Assembly (NCBI RefSeq): GCF_011516635.5
Contig: NZ_CP096255.1
Span: forward strand, 8,505,501-8,569,500
Direction: 5' to 3'
Origin: Bradyrhizobium barranii subsp. apii
Lineage (GTDB): Bacteria > Pseudomonadota > Alphaproteobacteria > Rhizobiales > Xanthobacteraceae
Length of the DNA stretch: 64,000 nucleotides
Both the position numbers and the translations under genes were made by a program. The notes below the pieces were generated by a model. The model made no database searches. It saw nothing but the letters and a program-made list of their open reading frames with translations, and had not been told where the DNA came from. Positions 44,096-54,149 of this stretch are shown here, piece after piece; the first letter of the stretch is position 1; each line of letters starts with the position of its first letter.

Positions 44096-44920
44096 ATGAT
44101 TGATCCGCTCTATGTCGCCTCCGGATTTGGCGTCGGCCTGCTTGTCGGGATGACCGGCGTGGGTGGCGGCTCGCTGATGACGCCGCTGCTGATCCTGCTG
44201 TTCGGCATCCACCCCTCCACCGCCGTCGGCACCGACCTGCTCTATGCCGCCGCCACCAAGACCGGCGGCAGCGTGGTGCATGGCTGGTCGCGGAGCGTGC
44301 ACTGGCCAGCGGTACTGCGGCTCGCCTGCGGCAGCATCCCGGCGAGTGCGCTGACGCTGCTCGTGCTGTGGAAGCTCGACCTCAGGAGCGATTCCGAGCG
44401 CAGCCTGGTCAATCTGGTGCTGTGCTTTGCACTACTGCTGACCGCGACCTCGCTGATCTTCCGCAAGGCCCTCATGGAGCGCTATCGCGGCCGGCTGGAG
44501 CGTGTCGACGATCGCACCACGGCGATCGCGACCGTCGTCACCGGCATCGTGCTCGGCGTTCTGGTGTCGATCTCGTCCGTCGGTGCCGGCGCGGTCGGCG
44601 TCACCGTGCTGCTGCTGCTCTATCCGCGCCTGCCGATGGCGACTATCGTCGGCTCGGACATCGCGCATGCGGTGCCGCTGACGCTGGTTGCCGGGGCCGG
44701 ACATTGGGCGCTCGGCGATGTGGATTGGGCCCTGATGGGCGTGCTGCTGCTGGGCTCGCTGCCCGGCATCATCGTCGGCAGTCTCAGTGCGACGCGCGTC
44801 CCCGAGACGGTGCTGCGCCTGACGCTTGCCTGCGTGCTGTTCGTGGTCGCCGGCAAGATCATGTTCGCGGAGCTGAACCTGTCCTCCGCGATCGTGACGG
44901 CGCTGGCCTGGACGCATTAG
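44096..44920 (+). CDS. TauE/SafE family sulfite or anion exporter
   Basis: 274 aa, about seven to eight TM helices. The family pattern is clear: YVASGFGVGLLVGMTGVGGGSLMTP at the start, with HPSTAVGTDLLYAAATKTGG, and the second half repeat SSVGAGAVGVTVLLLLYP and GSDIAHAVPLTL. Members export sulfite, sulfoacetate or related anions. The sulfate assimilation locus lies about 6 kb downstream, so sulfite overflow export would fit, but no operon link exists. Mobile element copy 2 is inserted 17 bp after its stop. Confidence 0.88.
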   Translation: MIDPLYVASGFGVGLLVGMTGVGGGSLMTPLLILLFGIHPSTAVGTDLLYAAATKTGGSVVHGWSRSVHWPAVLRLACGSIPASALTLLVLWKLDLRSDSERSLVNLVLCFALLLTATSLIFRKALMERYRGRLERVDDRTTAIATVVTGIVLGVLVSISSVGAGAVGVTVLLLLYPRLPMATIVGSDIAHAVPLTLVAGAGHWALGDVDWALMGVLLLGSLPGIIVGSLSATRVPETVLRLTLACVLFVVAGKIMFAELNLSSAIVTALAWTH

Positions 44921-44937
44921 GCCGGCCACCCACCCTA

Positions 44938-44952
44938 GAGCGTTTTCCGATC
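44938..44952 (+). repeat. Left terminal inverted repeat, element copy 2
   Basis: GAGCGTTTTCCGATC, identical to the left end of copy 1; TA at 44936-44937. Confidence 0.85.
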
Positions 44953-45897
44953 ACGTTGCGTCGTAACCAGCCGCGACGAGATAATTTTGACATTCCTCGG
45001 GTGAGAAGCGTTTGAGAGCGTTGGCGATTGCTTGCCAGAGATCGGGCATGGTGCGGGCTGCGGCGGTCCGCAACAGCGCTTTCAGTTTGGAGAAGGCCAT
45101 TTCAATCGGGTTGAAGTCTGGACTGTAGGGCGGAAGATAGAGCAGGCTAGCTCCGACCGCCTGGATGGCCTCTCGAACGCCATGGACCTTGTGAGCGGGC
45201 AAGTTGTCCATGATAACGGTATCGCCCGGCCGCAGCGATGGGGCGAGCAATTGCTCGACGTAGGCCAGGAAAGCGTCGCCATCCATTGGACCGTCCAGAA
45301 CAAGCGGCGCGATCAGACCGTCGGAGCGCAATCCAGCGGTGAACGTCGTCGTCTTCCAATGTCCGTGTGGGATAGCTGCACGACATCGCTCGCCGCGTGG
45401 CGAGCGCCCGTAACGCCGCGCCATTTTGGTGTTGGCGCTGGTTTCGTCGATGAAGACGAGACGCTCAGGGGCAAGGTCGATTTGCCCTTCGAACCACTCC
45501 TCACGTGCGGCATTTATATCGCCGCGCCGTTGCTCGGCGGCGTGCGCTGTCTTTTTTTAAGTGTGATCTTTCTGCGCTGGAAAAAACGCCAGAGCGACGC
45601 GATGCCAGTCGATATTCCACGACGTTTCAACAGTTCTCGCAACTCGGCAAGCGTGATATCCGGCCTCGCTGTCACCGCCTCCAGAATCAATTGCGAATGC
45701 GCTTCGATGCGCTGCGATTTGCGGTCACCGCCCTGGCGTTTAGGAACGATGTCGCCAACTTTCTTGAGGCGACCGCGCCAGCGGATTGCACTGGCCGCGC
45801 TGACACCAAAGCGCTCAGCAGCCTGTCGACAGGACATGCCACCGTCAATCGCGGCTACCACCCTTTGGCGAAGATCAACCGAAAGCGCCCTGGCCAT
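44951..45897 (-). CDS. IS630-family transposase with programmed -1 frameshift (copy 2)
   Basis: Same two-frame arrangement as copy 1: frame A from ATG 45897 to a stop at 45514 with the helix-turn-helix, frame B to 44951 with the DDE motifs, and the seven-A slip site at 45552-45558. It differs from copy 1 by one base at 45471, giving IDLAPERLV instead of IDLDPERLV just before the first catalytic Asp ([10 protein letters not shown]). Confidence 0.88.
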
Positions 45898-46315
45898 ACA
45901 TGCTGGCCTCCCTCGCCAGCATGCAGCTTGAATCTGACTCGCGCCGTTTTGGGAATCTGGAGGGTTCTGTGAGGTCGCGCTCACGCGAGGGCGCGGCAGG
46001 CGCTTATGACGCGACCTCATTGAAGCCGGATTGAACGAAGGCGCGGGAGGCTATTCGCGGTTTTGCAGCTATGGGGATTGTTCGAGATCGCCATGCCCGA
46101 TCTGCTGGCTCGGCGCGTGAGGCAGAGACACAGGAGTGCGCATCCTGGAAGAGTTGAGATCAGACGCGCTTCGCCTGAGATCGCGATAGGCCTTTTGCTG
46201 CATCGGACGGTTGTTGTCGCGCAGTGTGACAGCACGGATTCGACATCGTCCGCGATGATCGAGACGCTGGGAGCGAAATGACGAATGATGATCGTCGTGC
46301 ACGACATGACTTGGC

Positions 46316-47566
46316 TCACGATGTGTCGCATCGGAACGGTGATGTTCGAGGGCTGGGGCGTCTGAAGCTATGTCGAAAGCGCTCAATGATGCGCATGACG
46401 CCACCACAATCGGGACAGGCAGGAACCTCGGCCCAGGTTTGAGCCTCCGAATCCACAGGCGACGGCTGGCCATCGTTTGGGGCTGTTCGCTCATGATCGA
46501 GAAGTTCGCGGCAAAGGGCGAGCTTGGCAGCGCGATGGCGGTTGGCCATGAAGCCGAAGTGGCGGATGCGGTGGAAGCCGTCAGGCGGCGTATGAAGCAG
46601 GAAACGGCGAATGAACTCATCGGGCTTGAGATTCATGATCTTTGTCGCGCTGTTTTGGCGATAGTCCTTCCATGAGAAGGCGACATGATCGTCGTCGAGT
46701 GCGACGAGCCGGCTGTTGGCGATCGCGACGCGATGGGTGTAGCGGCCGAGATAGGCCAGGACCTGTGCGGGTCCGCCGAAGGGCCGCTTGGCGTAAACAA
46801 CCCAGTTGATGCGTCGCATGGCGTCGAGGTGGGCCGCAAAGGCAGCCGGCTCGGCCAGAGCTCCGAGATCGCCGAAGAAACGCAAGGCACCGGAGTTGAA
46901 GGCTGCCGACAGACGTTTGAGAAAAAGTGTGCGAAATAGTCTGGACAACGGTTTGACGGCCAGGAAGAAGTTCGGTCGGCAAGCGGTCCAGCGCGCGCCA
47001 TCGGGCGAGAGGCCGCCACCCGGAACGACGCAATGGACGTGGGGATGATGCATCAGCGTCTGTCCCCAGGTGTGGAGGACGGCGACGCCGCCGATCGCAC
47101 CGCCGAGCCGGCGTGGATTGGCGGCGAGCGTCGTCATCGCCTCGGCGGCAGCCTTGAACAGGATGGCATAGACGACGGCCTTGTTCTGGAAAGCGATCGC
47201 GGCGATCGGTGCGGGAAGTGTAAAGACGACGTGGAAATAGGGAACCGGAAGCAGGTCGGCTTGACGCGCGGCGAGCCACGCGGCTCGGGCTCTCCCCTGA
47301 CACTTCGGACAGTGCCGATTGCGGCAGGAATTATAGGCAACGCGTGTCGTGCCGCAGTCGTCGCAAGCCTGCATGTGGCCGCCGAGCGCCTCGGTCCGGC
47401 ACGCAACGATCGCGCTCATCACGCGCCGCTCGACCCGCCCCAGATGACCGGCATGTACACGGCGATAGGCGTCGCCATGCCGGCGCAGAATATCGGCAAT
47501 CTCGATGGCGGGCCTGTTGGAGCGGATGTCGGAGCGGGTCATGACCCGCATCCCGCTGCGGGTCAT
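46316..47566 (-). CDS. IS91-family HUH (Y2-type) transposase, intact
   Basis: 416 aa. N-terminal zinc-binding region CDDCG...CRNRHCPKC near residues 68-88, the HUH motif HPHVHCVVPGGG near residue 173, the tyrosine region YLGRYTHRVAIANSR near 270, and a C-terminal CPDCGG knuckle near 388. IS91 enzymes nick one strand and move by rolling-circle transposition. The ATG overlaps the recombinase stop (47563-47566). Val replaces Ala of copy 1 in NWVVYAKRPFGG (base 46797). Confidence 0.92.
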   Translation of the reverse strand: MTRSGMRVMTRSDIRSNRPAIEIADILRRHGDAYRRVHAGHLGRVERRVMSAIVACRTEALGGHMQACDDCGTTRVAYNSCRNRHCPKCQGRARAAWLAARQADLLPVPYFHVVFTLPAPIAAIAFQNKAVVYAILFKAAAEAMTTLAANPRRLGGAIGGVAVLHTWGQTLMHHPHVHCVVPGGGLSPDGARWTACRPNFFLAVKPLSRLFRTLFLKRLSAAFNSGALRFFGDLGALAEPAAFAAHLDAMRRINWVVYAKRPFGGPAQVLAYLGRYTHRVAIANSRLVALDDDHVAFSWKDYRQNSATKIMNLKPDEFIRRFLLHTPPDGFHRIRHFGFMANRHRAAKLALCRELLDHERTAPNDGQPSPVDSEAQTWAEVPACPDCGGVMRIIERFRHSFRRPSPRTSPFRCDTS

Positions 47567-48423
47567 CCAGGTGGCGTCACCTCCAGCGACAGGCGATCGA
47601 GCGGGCTCTGCGTCGCTCGGATCGTATCGGTGGCGACCTGCGTGTAGCGCGCTGTCGACGACAAATTATTGTGCCCGAGCAAGACCTGGATGATCCGGAT
47701 ATCGGTTCCGTTCTCGAGAAGATGTGTCGCGAAGCTGTGGCGCAGCGTGTGCGGCGTGACGCGCTTGGTCAGGCCCGCAGCCTTCACCGCCGACCGGCAG
47801 GCGGCATGCAGCACGGTCTGATCGATCGGATGATCTTCGTCACGACCAGGGAACAGATAAAGCCGCGGCCGGGCGAGCCGCCAGTAGGTGCGCAGGATGC
47901 CCAGCAGCTGGGGCGACAGCATCACGTTGCGATCCTTCGCGCCCTTGCCGTGGCGCACCTGGATGACGCCGCGGGCGCTGTCGATGTCTTCGATCCGCAG
48001 TCCCGCAACCTCCGAGGCCCTGAGCCCGGCCGCATAGGCGGTGGTGAGCGCGGCGCGGCTCTTCAGGCTCGATACCGCTTCAAGAAACTGAACCACTTCG
48101 TCGGCGCTGAGAACGACCGGCAGCTTGCGCGGTTCTCGCGCATAGGGAATGCGCTCTGGGATGAGCGCCTCGCCGAGCGTGACGCCGTAGAAAAACCGTA
48201 GCGCACAGACGATCTGGTTCAGCGCCGGCCATGAGATGCCGGTCGAGACCAAATGCACCTGGAAGGCGCGGACGTCTTCCAGCTCTAACCGGTCAGGCGA
48301 TCGGCCAAAATAGCGGCTGAACTTCGAAACCGCGCTGATGTAGGATCTTTGCGTCGCCGGCGACAGATTGCGGACGGTCATGTCTTCGATCATGCGGCGG
48401 CGAAGAGGGCTCAAATCGGCCAT
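47563..48423 (-). CDS. Tyrosine recombinase of the IS91-type element (copy 2)
   Basis: 286 aa from ATG 48423 with GGAG upstream. Catalytic residues as in copy 1, and the canonical VTPHTLRHSFATHLL, with Pro where copy 1 has Leu. Translationally coupled to the HUH transposase. In IS91 elements of this type the integrase role is not well established; resolution of circular or dimeric intermediates is one possibility. Confidence 0.92.
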   Translation of the reverse strand: MADLSPLRRRMIEDMTVRNLSPATQRSYISAVSKFSRYFGRSPDRLELEDVRAFQVHLVSTGISWPALNQIVCALRFFYGVTLGEALIPERIPYAREPRKLPVVLSADEVVQFLEAVSSLKSRAALTTAYAAGLRASEVAGLRIEDIDSARGVIQVRHGKGAKDRNVMLSPQLLGILRTYWRLARPRLYLFPGRDEDHPIDQTVLHAACRSAVKAAGLTKRVTPHTLRHSFATHLLENGTDIRIIQVLLGHNNLSSTARYTQVATDTIRATQSPLDRLSLEVTPPG

Positions 48424-48548
48424 CTCGATACTCCTGTCTGAGGGGGTGGGCTCCAACACCCACATCCTCTCAGCCAGGAGGCGATCTATGCCACCTTGCC
48501 CCCTACGCCGCGGCAGCGGCTTCGTTCAATCCCCACCCGATTCTTTCC

Positions 48549-48563
48549 GGTCGGAAAATGCTC
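48549..48563 (-). repeat. Right terminal inverted repeat, element copy 2
   Basis: Reads GAGCATTTTCCGACC on the minus strand, identical to the right end of copy 1; TA at 48564-48565. Confidence 0.85.
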
Positions 48564-48567
48564 TAGC

Positions 48568-48683
48568 TGTCGTCGCCCGGCTTGACCGGGCGATCCAGTA
48601 TTCCAGAGCCTAACGTTGGCGAACTCGCTCTTGCAACTTCCGCCGCGGCGTACTGGATGCCCCGGTCAAGCCGGGGCATGACA
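48568..48683. repeat. Intergenic palindromic repeat, family A (copy 2)
   Basis: Two hairpins, CCCGGCTTGACCGGG and CCCCGGTCAAGCCGGGG, flank inverted GATCCAGTA / TACTGGATG. Same layout as 2126-2245. It begins two bases beyond the CTAG at the right end of mobile element copy 2, so the element landed at its edge. Confidence 0.7.
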
Positions 48684-48690
48684 CCGGTCG

Positions 48691-49479
48691 TTACTCCGCC
48701 GTCCAGCCGCCGTCGATCGACAGGTTGGTGCCGGTGATCTGCGCGGCATCGTCGCCGCATAGGAACAGCGCGAGCGCTGCGACCTGCTCGGAGGTGACGA
48801 ACTCCTTGGTCGGCTGCGCGTCGAGCAGCACGTCGTTGATGACCTGCTCGCGCGTGAGGTTGCGCGCCTTCATCGTGTCGGGGATCTGCTTCTCCACCAG
48901 CGGCGTCCAGACATAGCCGGGGCTGATGCAGTTGCAGGTGATCTTGTGGGTCGCGACCTCGAGCGCCACGGTCTTGGTCAGGCCGGCGATGCCGTGCTTG
49001 GCCGACACATAGGCGGACTTGAAGGGCGAGGCGACCAGCGAGTGCGCCGACGCCGTGTTGATGATACGGCCCCAGCCCTTCTTCTTCATGCCGGGCACCG
49101 CCGCGCGGATGGCATGGAAAGCCGAGGACAGGTTGATCGCGATGATCTGGTCCCACTTCTCGACCGGGAATTCCTCGATCGGTGAGACGAACTGGATGCC
49201 GGCATTGTTGACGAGGATGTCGACCGAGCCGAACGACTTCTCGCCGAGCGCGATCATCCCGGCGATCTCGGCGGGCTTGGTCATGTCGGCCGGCGAATAC
49301 ACCGCCTTCACGCCGAAGTCGGACTCGATCTTGGCGCGCTCCTTCTCGATGTCCTCCGGCGAGCCGAAGCCGTTGATGACGACATTGGCGCCGGCGGCGG
49401 CGAAGGCGCGCGCATAGGCGAGCCCGATGCCGCTGGTCGAACCGGTCACGACGGCGTTCTTGCCTGACAGACTACCCAT
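48691..49479 (-). CDS. bdhA: 3-hydroxybutyrate dehydrogenase
   Basis: 262 aa SDR. VTGSTSGIGLAYARAF near residue 12, NNAGIQFVSPIEEFPVEKWDQIIAINLSSAF, catalytic SAYVSAKHG and the C-terminal GTNLSIDGGWTAE all match BdhA closely. It oxidises D-3-hydroxybutyrate to acetoacetate with NAD+, the step after polyhydroxybutyrate depolymerisation. It starts 1 bp after the patatin gene stop, so both are in one operon. Confidence 0.93.
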   Translation of the reverse strand: MGSLSGKNAVVTGSTSGIGLAYARAFAAAGANVVINGFGSPEDIEKERAKIESDFGVKAVYSPADMTKPAEIAGMIALGEKSFGSVDILVNNAGIQFVSPIEEFPVEKWDQIIAINLSSAFHAIRAAVPGMKKKGWGRIINTASAHSLVASPFKSAYVSAKHGIAGLTKTVALEVATHKITCNCISPGYVWTPLVEKQIPDTMKARNLTREQVINDVLLDAQPTKEFVTSEQVAALALFLCGDDAAQITGTNLSIDGGWTAE

Positions 49480-49480
49480 G

Positions 49481-50656
49481 TTATTCGCTCCTTTTTGGCG
49501 GGGGCGCGGTAACGTCCCCCGTGAGATCGTAGGTCACCATGGTCTCGCCGGACTGCGGCCGCTCGAGCCAGTCCTTATGGCGCATCGACAGATGCACGTC
49601 GCGCACGCCGGCTTCCCAATGCTCGACCATGGCGACATGCGAGAAGTCGTAATCCTTCGACGAGGATTCGTAGTTCTTGCTGCGATAGATCAGGTGCACC
49701 ACGGTGACGGTGCTTTCGCGCGAGACCTTCGCGAGGAATTCCACGGAAGGATCATTCTTCAGATAATCGGGCAATTTTGAAATCAGATCGCGCACGGCCC
49801 GGCGCGCATTATGGATCTGCTTGTTCTTGTCGGTGTTCATCCGCGTTCGGCTGGAGAAGCGGATGTCCTTCTCGCGCTCGGTCGCCTCGAGCAGCGAATT
49901 CGGCAGATCGCCGCGGGCGCTGAACAGGTCGACCTGGAAGATCAGCATGTCGCGAGCGACCTCGGCATCGAGCACGTAGTCGAGCGGCGTGTTGGAGGCG
50001 ATGCCGCCGTCCCAGTAGTGCTCGCCTTCGATCACGACGGACGGAAATCCCGGCGGCAACGCGCCGGAGGCCATGATGTGCTCGGGGCCGATGGTCTTGC
50101 CGAGCTTCTTGAACTCGTAATTGTCGAAATATTTGAAGTTGCCCGAGGTGACGCCGACGGCGCCGACCGACAGGCGCGTCTTCAGATCGTTGATGCGATC
50201 GAAATCGACCAGGCGCTCCAGCGTCTTCTTCAGCGGCGCGGTGTCGTAATAACTCTCGGCCTGCTTGGTGCCGGGCGGCCAGAGCGGCGCGGGCGGAATG
50301 CGCGGCGTGAAGAAACCGGGCACGCCGAAGGTCGCGATCAATGCGGCACTGGTCGAATTGAACAGCTCGCGGCTGTGATCGCTCTTGCCGATCGGCTTCC
50401 ACGGCACCGGCGCCGACACCATCTCCCAGAATTCCTTGAGCCGCTTGACGCGGGTCTGTCCCTCGTTGCCGGCGATGATGGCGGCGTTGACCGCGCCGAT
50501 CGAGATGCCGGCGACCCATTCCGGCTCGAAGTCGAAATGGCACAGCGACTGGTAGGCGCCGGCCTGATAGGAGCCGAGCGCACCGCCGCCCTGGAGGACC
50601 AGGACGCGCTGCGCCTTCGCGGGGACTGTTGCGACTTCCGGGCTATGATCTGTCAT
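49481..50656 (-). CDS. Patatin-like phospholipase family protein with DUF3734
   Basis: 391 aa. Oxyanion motif LQGGGALGSYQAGAYQSL near residue 21, nucleophile GISIGAVNAA (GxSxG) near 51, and the catalytic-dyad Asp in YWDGGIASNTPLD near 215. A DUF3734 C-terminal region follows. Patatins hydrolyse acyl esters; some bacterial relatives act on polyhydroxybutyrate. Being first in an operon with bdhA makes a role in PHB or storage-lipid turnover plausible, but phospholipase activity fits the sequence equally well. No signal peptide. Confidence 0.9.
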   Translation of the reverse strand: MTDHSPEVATVPAKAQRVLVLQGGGALGSYQAGAYQSLCHFDFEPEWVAGISIGAVNAAIIAGNEGQTRVKRLKEFWEMVSAPVPWKPIGKSDHSRELFNSTSAALIATFGVPGFFTPRIPPAPLWPPGTKQAESYYDTAPLKKTLERLVDFDRINDLKTRLSVGAVGVTSGNFKYFDNYEFKKLGKTIGPEHIMASGALPPGFPSVVIEGEHYWDGGIASNTPLDYVLDAEVARDMLIFQVDLFSARGDLPNSLLEATEREKDIRFSSRTRMNTDKNKQIHNARRAVRDLISKLPDYLKNDPSVEFLAKVSRESTVTVVHLIYRSKNYESSSKDYDFSHVAMVEHWEAGVRDVHLSMRHKDWLERPQSGETMVTYDLTGDVTAPPPKRSE

Positions 50657-50734
50657 CTGGAAACAATAGCAAAAGGCGAGCCACCGTGGCGACAGTCCGC
50701 CGCGGCGTCAATGCATCCCGGGATCAAGTCTGGC

Positions 50735-51238
50735 TTATCGGGGGTCGGTCGAGGCCAGGATCATGGTCCAGAACACCTTGTATTTGGTGCCGGGAGCATA
50801 GCCCGCCGCGATGCCCAGTTTTGTGACACCGCTCTTGAGCATGTTGGCCCGGTGCGGAGGCGAGTCGCGCCAGCCGGAAAACGCTTCCGCCAGCGTATGA
50901 TAGCCCGCCGAAACGTTCTCGACCGCCACCGTCGCCGGATAGCCGCCCGCGCTGAGGCGCTTGGCCAGCGGGGCGCGGACGTCATGGTCCATCTTGTTGG
51001 CCGCCGCCATGGCCTGGGACTGGGATTCGGCGAGCCGCATCAGATCGGGGTCGATCACGACGGTGCCGAGGGCGTTGTTCTGGCGGTATTGCGAGATCAT
51101 GATCGCTGCCGCCTGCGCATCGAGCTTGGTGCCCGGGACCGACATGTCGGCATACATCGACGGCTGCTGGACCGGTGCTTCGTTGCCGGCGCAGCCGGCG
51201 AGAAGCAAAGTGATGAGTATTGCGGCCGCAGCGCGCAT
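50735..51238 (-). CDS. CAP-domain lipoprotein
   Basis: 167 aa from ATG 51238, which gives an N-terminal lipobox MRAAAAILITLLLAGC (Cys 16). The CAP/SCP domain follows: IMISQYRQNNALGTVVIDPDLMRLAESQSQAMAAANKMDHD, then AENV-type VAVENVSAG, and GWRDSPPHRANML. CAP proteins bind lipids or ligands; bacterial ones are mostly uncharacterised. Outer-membrane or periplasmic anchoring is inferred from the lipobox. Confidence 0.85.
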   Translation of the reverse strand: MRAAAAILITLLLAGCAGNEAPVQQPSMYADMSVPGTKLDAQAAAIMISQYRQNNALGTVVIDPDLMRLAESQSQAMAAANKMDHDVRAPLAKRLSAGGYPATVAVENVSAGYHTLAEAFSGWRDSPPHRANMLKSGVTKLGIAAGYAPGTKYKVFWTMILASTDPR

Positions 51239-51334
51239 GTTCAGGGGCCCCCAAATGAGGGGCCGTTGTTGCATACCAACCGTGGCTGAAAGGTGAATAT
51301 TGAGGAAGATTTGAGCTTTCGGCCGAGGCGCCTA

Positions 51335-52358
<1,024 letters not shown>

Positions 52359-52369
<11 letters not shown>

Positions 52370-53270
52370 TTGCGTCGTGTCCTTCGTCGAGGTGACGTTC
52401 GAGAACGGTCTTGGCGATCAACGTGATCAGGGCCAGCATCGCCAGCAGCGAGGCGATCGCAAACGCAGCGACGAACTGGTACTCGTTGTAGAGAATCTCG
52501 ACCAGCAGCGGCATGGTGTTGGTCTCGCCGCGGATGTGTCCTGATACCACCGACACGGCGCCGAATTCGCCCATCGCGCGCGCGTTGCAGAGCAGGACGC
52601 CGTAGAGCACGCCCCATTTGATGTTGGGCAGGGTGACGCGGAAGAAGGTCTGCAAGCCGGAGGCGCCGAGCGAGATCGCGGCCTCCTCTTCCTGCGTGCC
52701 CTGCTCCTGCATCAGGGGGATCAGCGCGCGCGCCACGAACGGGAAGGTCACGAAGGTGGTGGCAAGCGCGATGCCGGGCACCGCGAACAGGATCTGGATA
52801 TCGTGATCCCTAAGCCAGCTGCCGAAATAGCCCTGTGCGCCGAACAGCAGCACGAAGACGAGGCCCGAGATCACCGGGCTCACCGAGAACGGCAGGTCGA
52901 TCAGCGTGATCAGGAAGGTCTTGCCGCGAAACTCGAACTTGGCGATGGCCCATGCCGCGACGAGGCCGAATACGAGATTGAGGCCGACCGAGATCGCCGC
53001 CACGATCAATGTCAGCTTGATTGCAGCCAGCGCTTCCGGCTCGGCAAGCGCAGAGAAATAGGCGAGAACGCCTCTCGAAAAGGCCTGCGCGAACACCAGA
53101 ACCAGCGGCAGCACGACGAAGACGCTGAGGAAGATCACCGCCAGCGCGATGATGGCGATACGTATTGCCGGCGGTTCGGTGCGGAGGCTGTCGCGTGCCG
53201 CAGTGGCGTGCGCACGTGCGCGCGCATCGGTCGAAGGCAGCGAGACGGAATCTGCGATCTGCATCGTCAT
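52359..53270 (-). CDS. cysW: Sulfate ABC importer permease CysW
   Basis: 303 aa. Six TM helices. The binding-protein-dependent permease (EAA) loop, '[27 protein letters not shown]', lies near residue 200 and contacts CysA. It begins 9 nt after the cysT stop. The N-terminal 30 residues are hydrophilic. Confidence 0.94.
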
Positions 53271-53279
53271 GATCTGCCC

Positions 53280-54116
53280 TCAGCGCGCCGGAATCCGGCT
53301 CTGCGCCCAGCGCTGGAGCCGGTTGACGGCGAAGATGATGACGAAGGAGACGACGAGCATGACCACGGCGATCGCGGTCGCGTCGGCATAGCGGAATTCG
53401 GACAGCCGGATCACGATCAGGAGCGGGGCAATCTCGGAGACATTAGGCAGATTGCCGGCGATGAAGATCACCGAGCCGTATTCGCCGACCGCGCGGGCGA
53501 AGGCGAGCGCGAGGCCGGTGAGCAGCGCCGGTCCGAGCGAGGGCAGGATCACGCGGATGATGGTCTGCCAGCGGCTGGCGCCGAGGCTGCCGGCGGCCTC
53601 CTCGATCTCGGGGTCGAGGTCCTGGAGCACCGGCTGCACGGTGCGCACCACGAAGGGGATGCCGATGAAGATCATGGCGACGAAGATGCCGATCGGCGTG
53701 AATGCCACCTTGATGCCGAGCGCGGCGAGCGGCGCACCCAGCCAGCCATTCTCGGCAAACAGCGCGGTCAGCGCGACGCCGGCGACCGCCGTCGGCAGCG
53801 CGAACGGCACGTCGACGATGGCGTCGAACAGCCGGCGTCCGGGGAAGCGGTAACGCACCAGCGCCCAGACGATGATGCTGCCCATGACGAGATTGACGCA
53901 GGCCGCCGCAAAGGCGAGGCCGAAGGAGACGCGCAAGGCGTTGAGGGTGCGGCGGCTGGACAGGATGTTCCAGAATTGCTCGGGGCTAAGCTCCAGCGAT
54001 TTCAGGAACAGCCCGGCGAGCGGAATCAGGATGATGATGGAGAGCCAGGAAAGCGTCAGTCCCATCGTGAGACCGAAGCCCGGCAATGTCCGTCGTCGTG
54101 CTGCAACTGCGCTCAC
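53280..54116 (-). CDS. cysT: Sulfate ABC importer permease CysT (CysU)
   Basis: 278 aa. Six TM helices and an EAA loop, 'EIEEAAGSLGASRWQTIIRVILPS', near residue 175. Starts MSAVAARRRTLPGFGLTMGLT in the usual CysT way. It forms the channel heterodimer with CysW. The binding protein gene lies 33 bp upstream in the same direction. Confidence 0.94.
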   Translation of the reverse strand: MSAVAARRRTLPGFGLTMGLTLSWLSIIILIPLAGLFLKSLELSPEQFWNILSSRRTLNALRVSFGLAFAAACVNLVMGSIIVWALVRYRFPGRRLFDAIVDVPFALPTAVAGVALTALFAENGWLGAPLAALGIKVAFTPIGIFVAMIFIGIPFVVRTVQPVLQDLDPEIEEAAGSLGASRWQTIIRVILPSLGPALLTGLALAFARAVGEYGSVIFIAGNLPNVSEIAPLLIVIRLSEFRYADATAIAVVMLVVSFVIIFAVNRLQRWAQSRIPAR

Positions 54117-54149
54117 CAGGCCCCCTGCTACTCCTAAGACGGCGCCCGA

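Larger units (their letters stand above)
45968..48527 (-). mobile_element. IS91-family element inside the IS630 element (copy 2)
   Basis: 2,560 bp by the proposed GTTC junctions (45964-45967 and 48524-48527), with no other insertion. It carries the intact HUH transposase and tyrosine recombinase genes, overlapping as ATGA. About 350 bp of non-coding DNA beyond the transposase 3' end contains inverted repeats such as GCGCTCACGCGAG and would include the origin end. Confidence 0.65.
44938..48563 (-). mobile_element. Nested composite mobile element, copy 2 (IS630 type containing IS91 type)
   Basis: 3,626 bp, same ends as copy 1, flanked by TA within CTAG on both sides. Its genes are intact: IS630 transposase with frameshift, 416-aa HUH transposase and tyrosine recombinase. 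It sits between the TauE/SafE gene and a family A repeat, whose first bases directly follow the right junction. Because the IS91 part lies between IS630-type ends at two unrelated sites, the whole unit appears to have moved by the IS630 ends. Confidence 0.9.

Noticed and set aside
27984-44937. The 17 kb between the two element copies as cargo of a composite transposon
   Set aside because: The genes are ordinary chromosomal ones (galU, transglycosylase, YqgE), each element has its own TA flanks, and codon use does not change at the borders.
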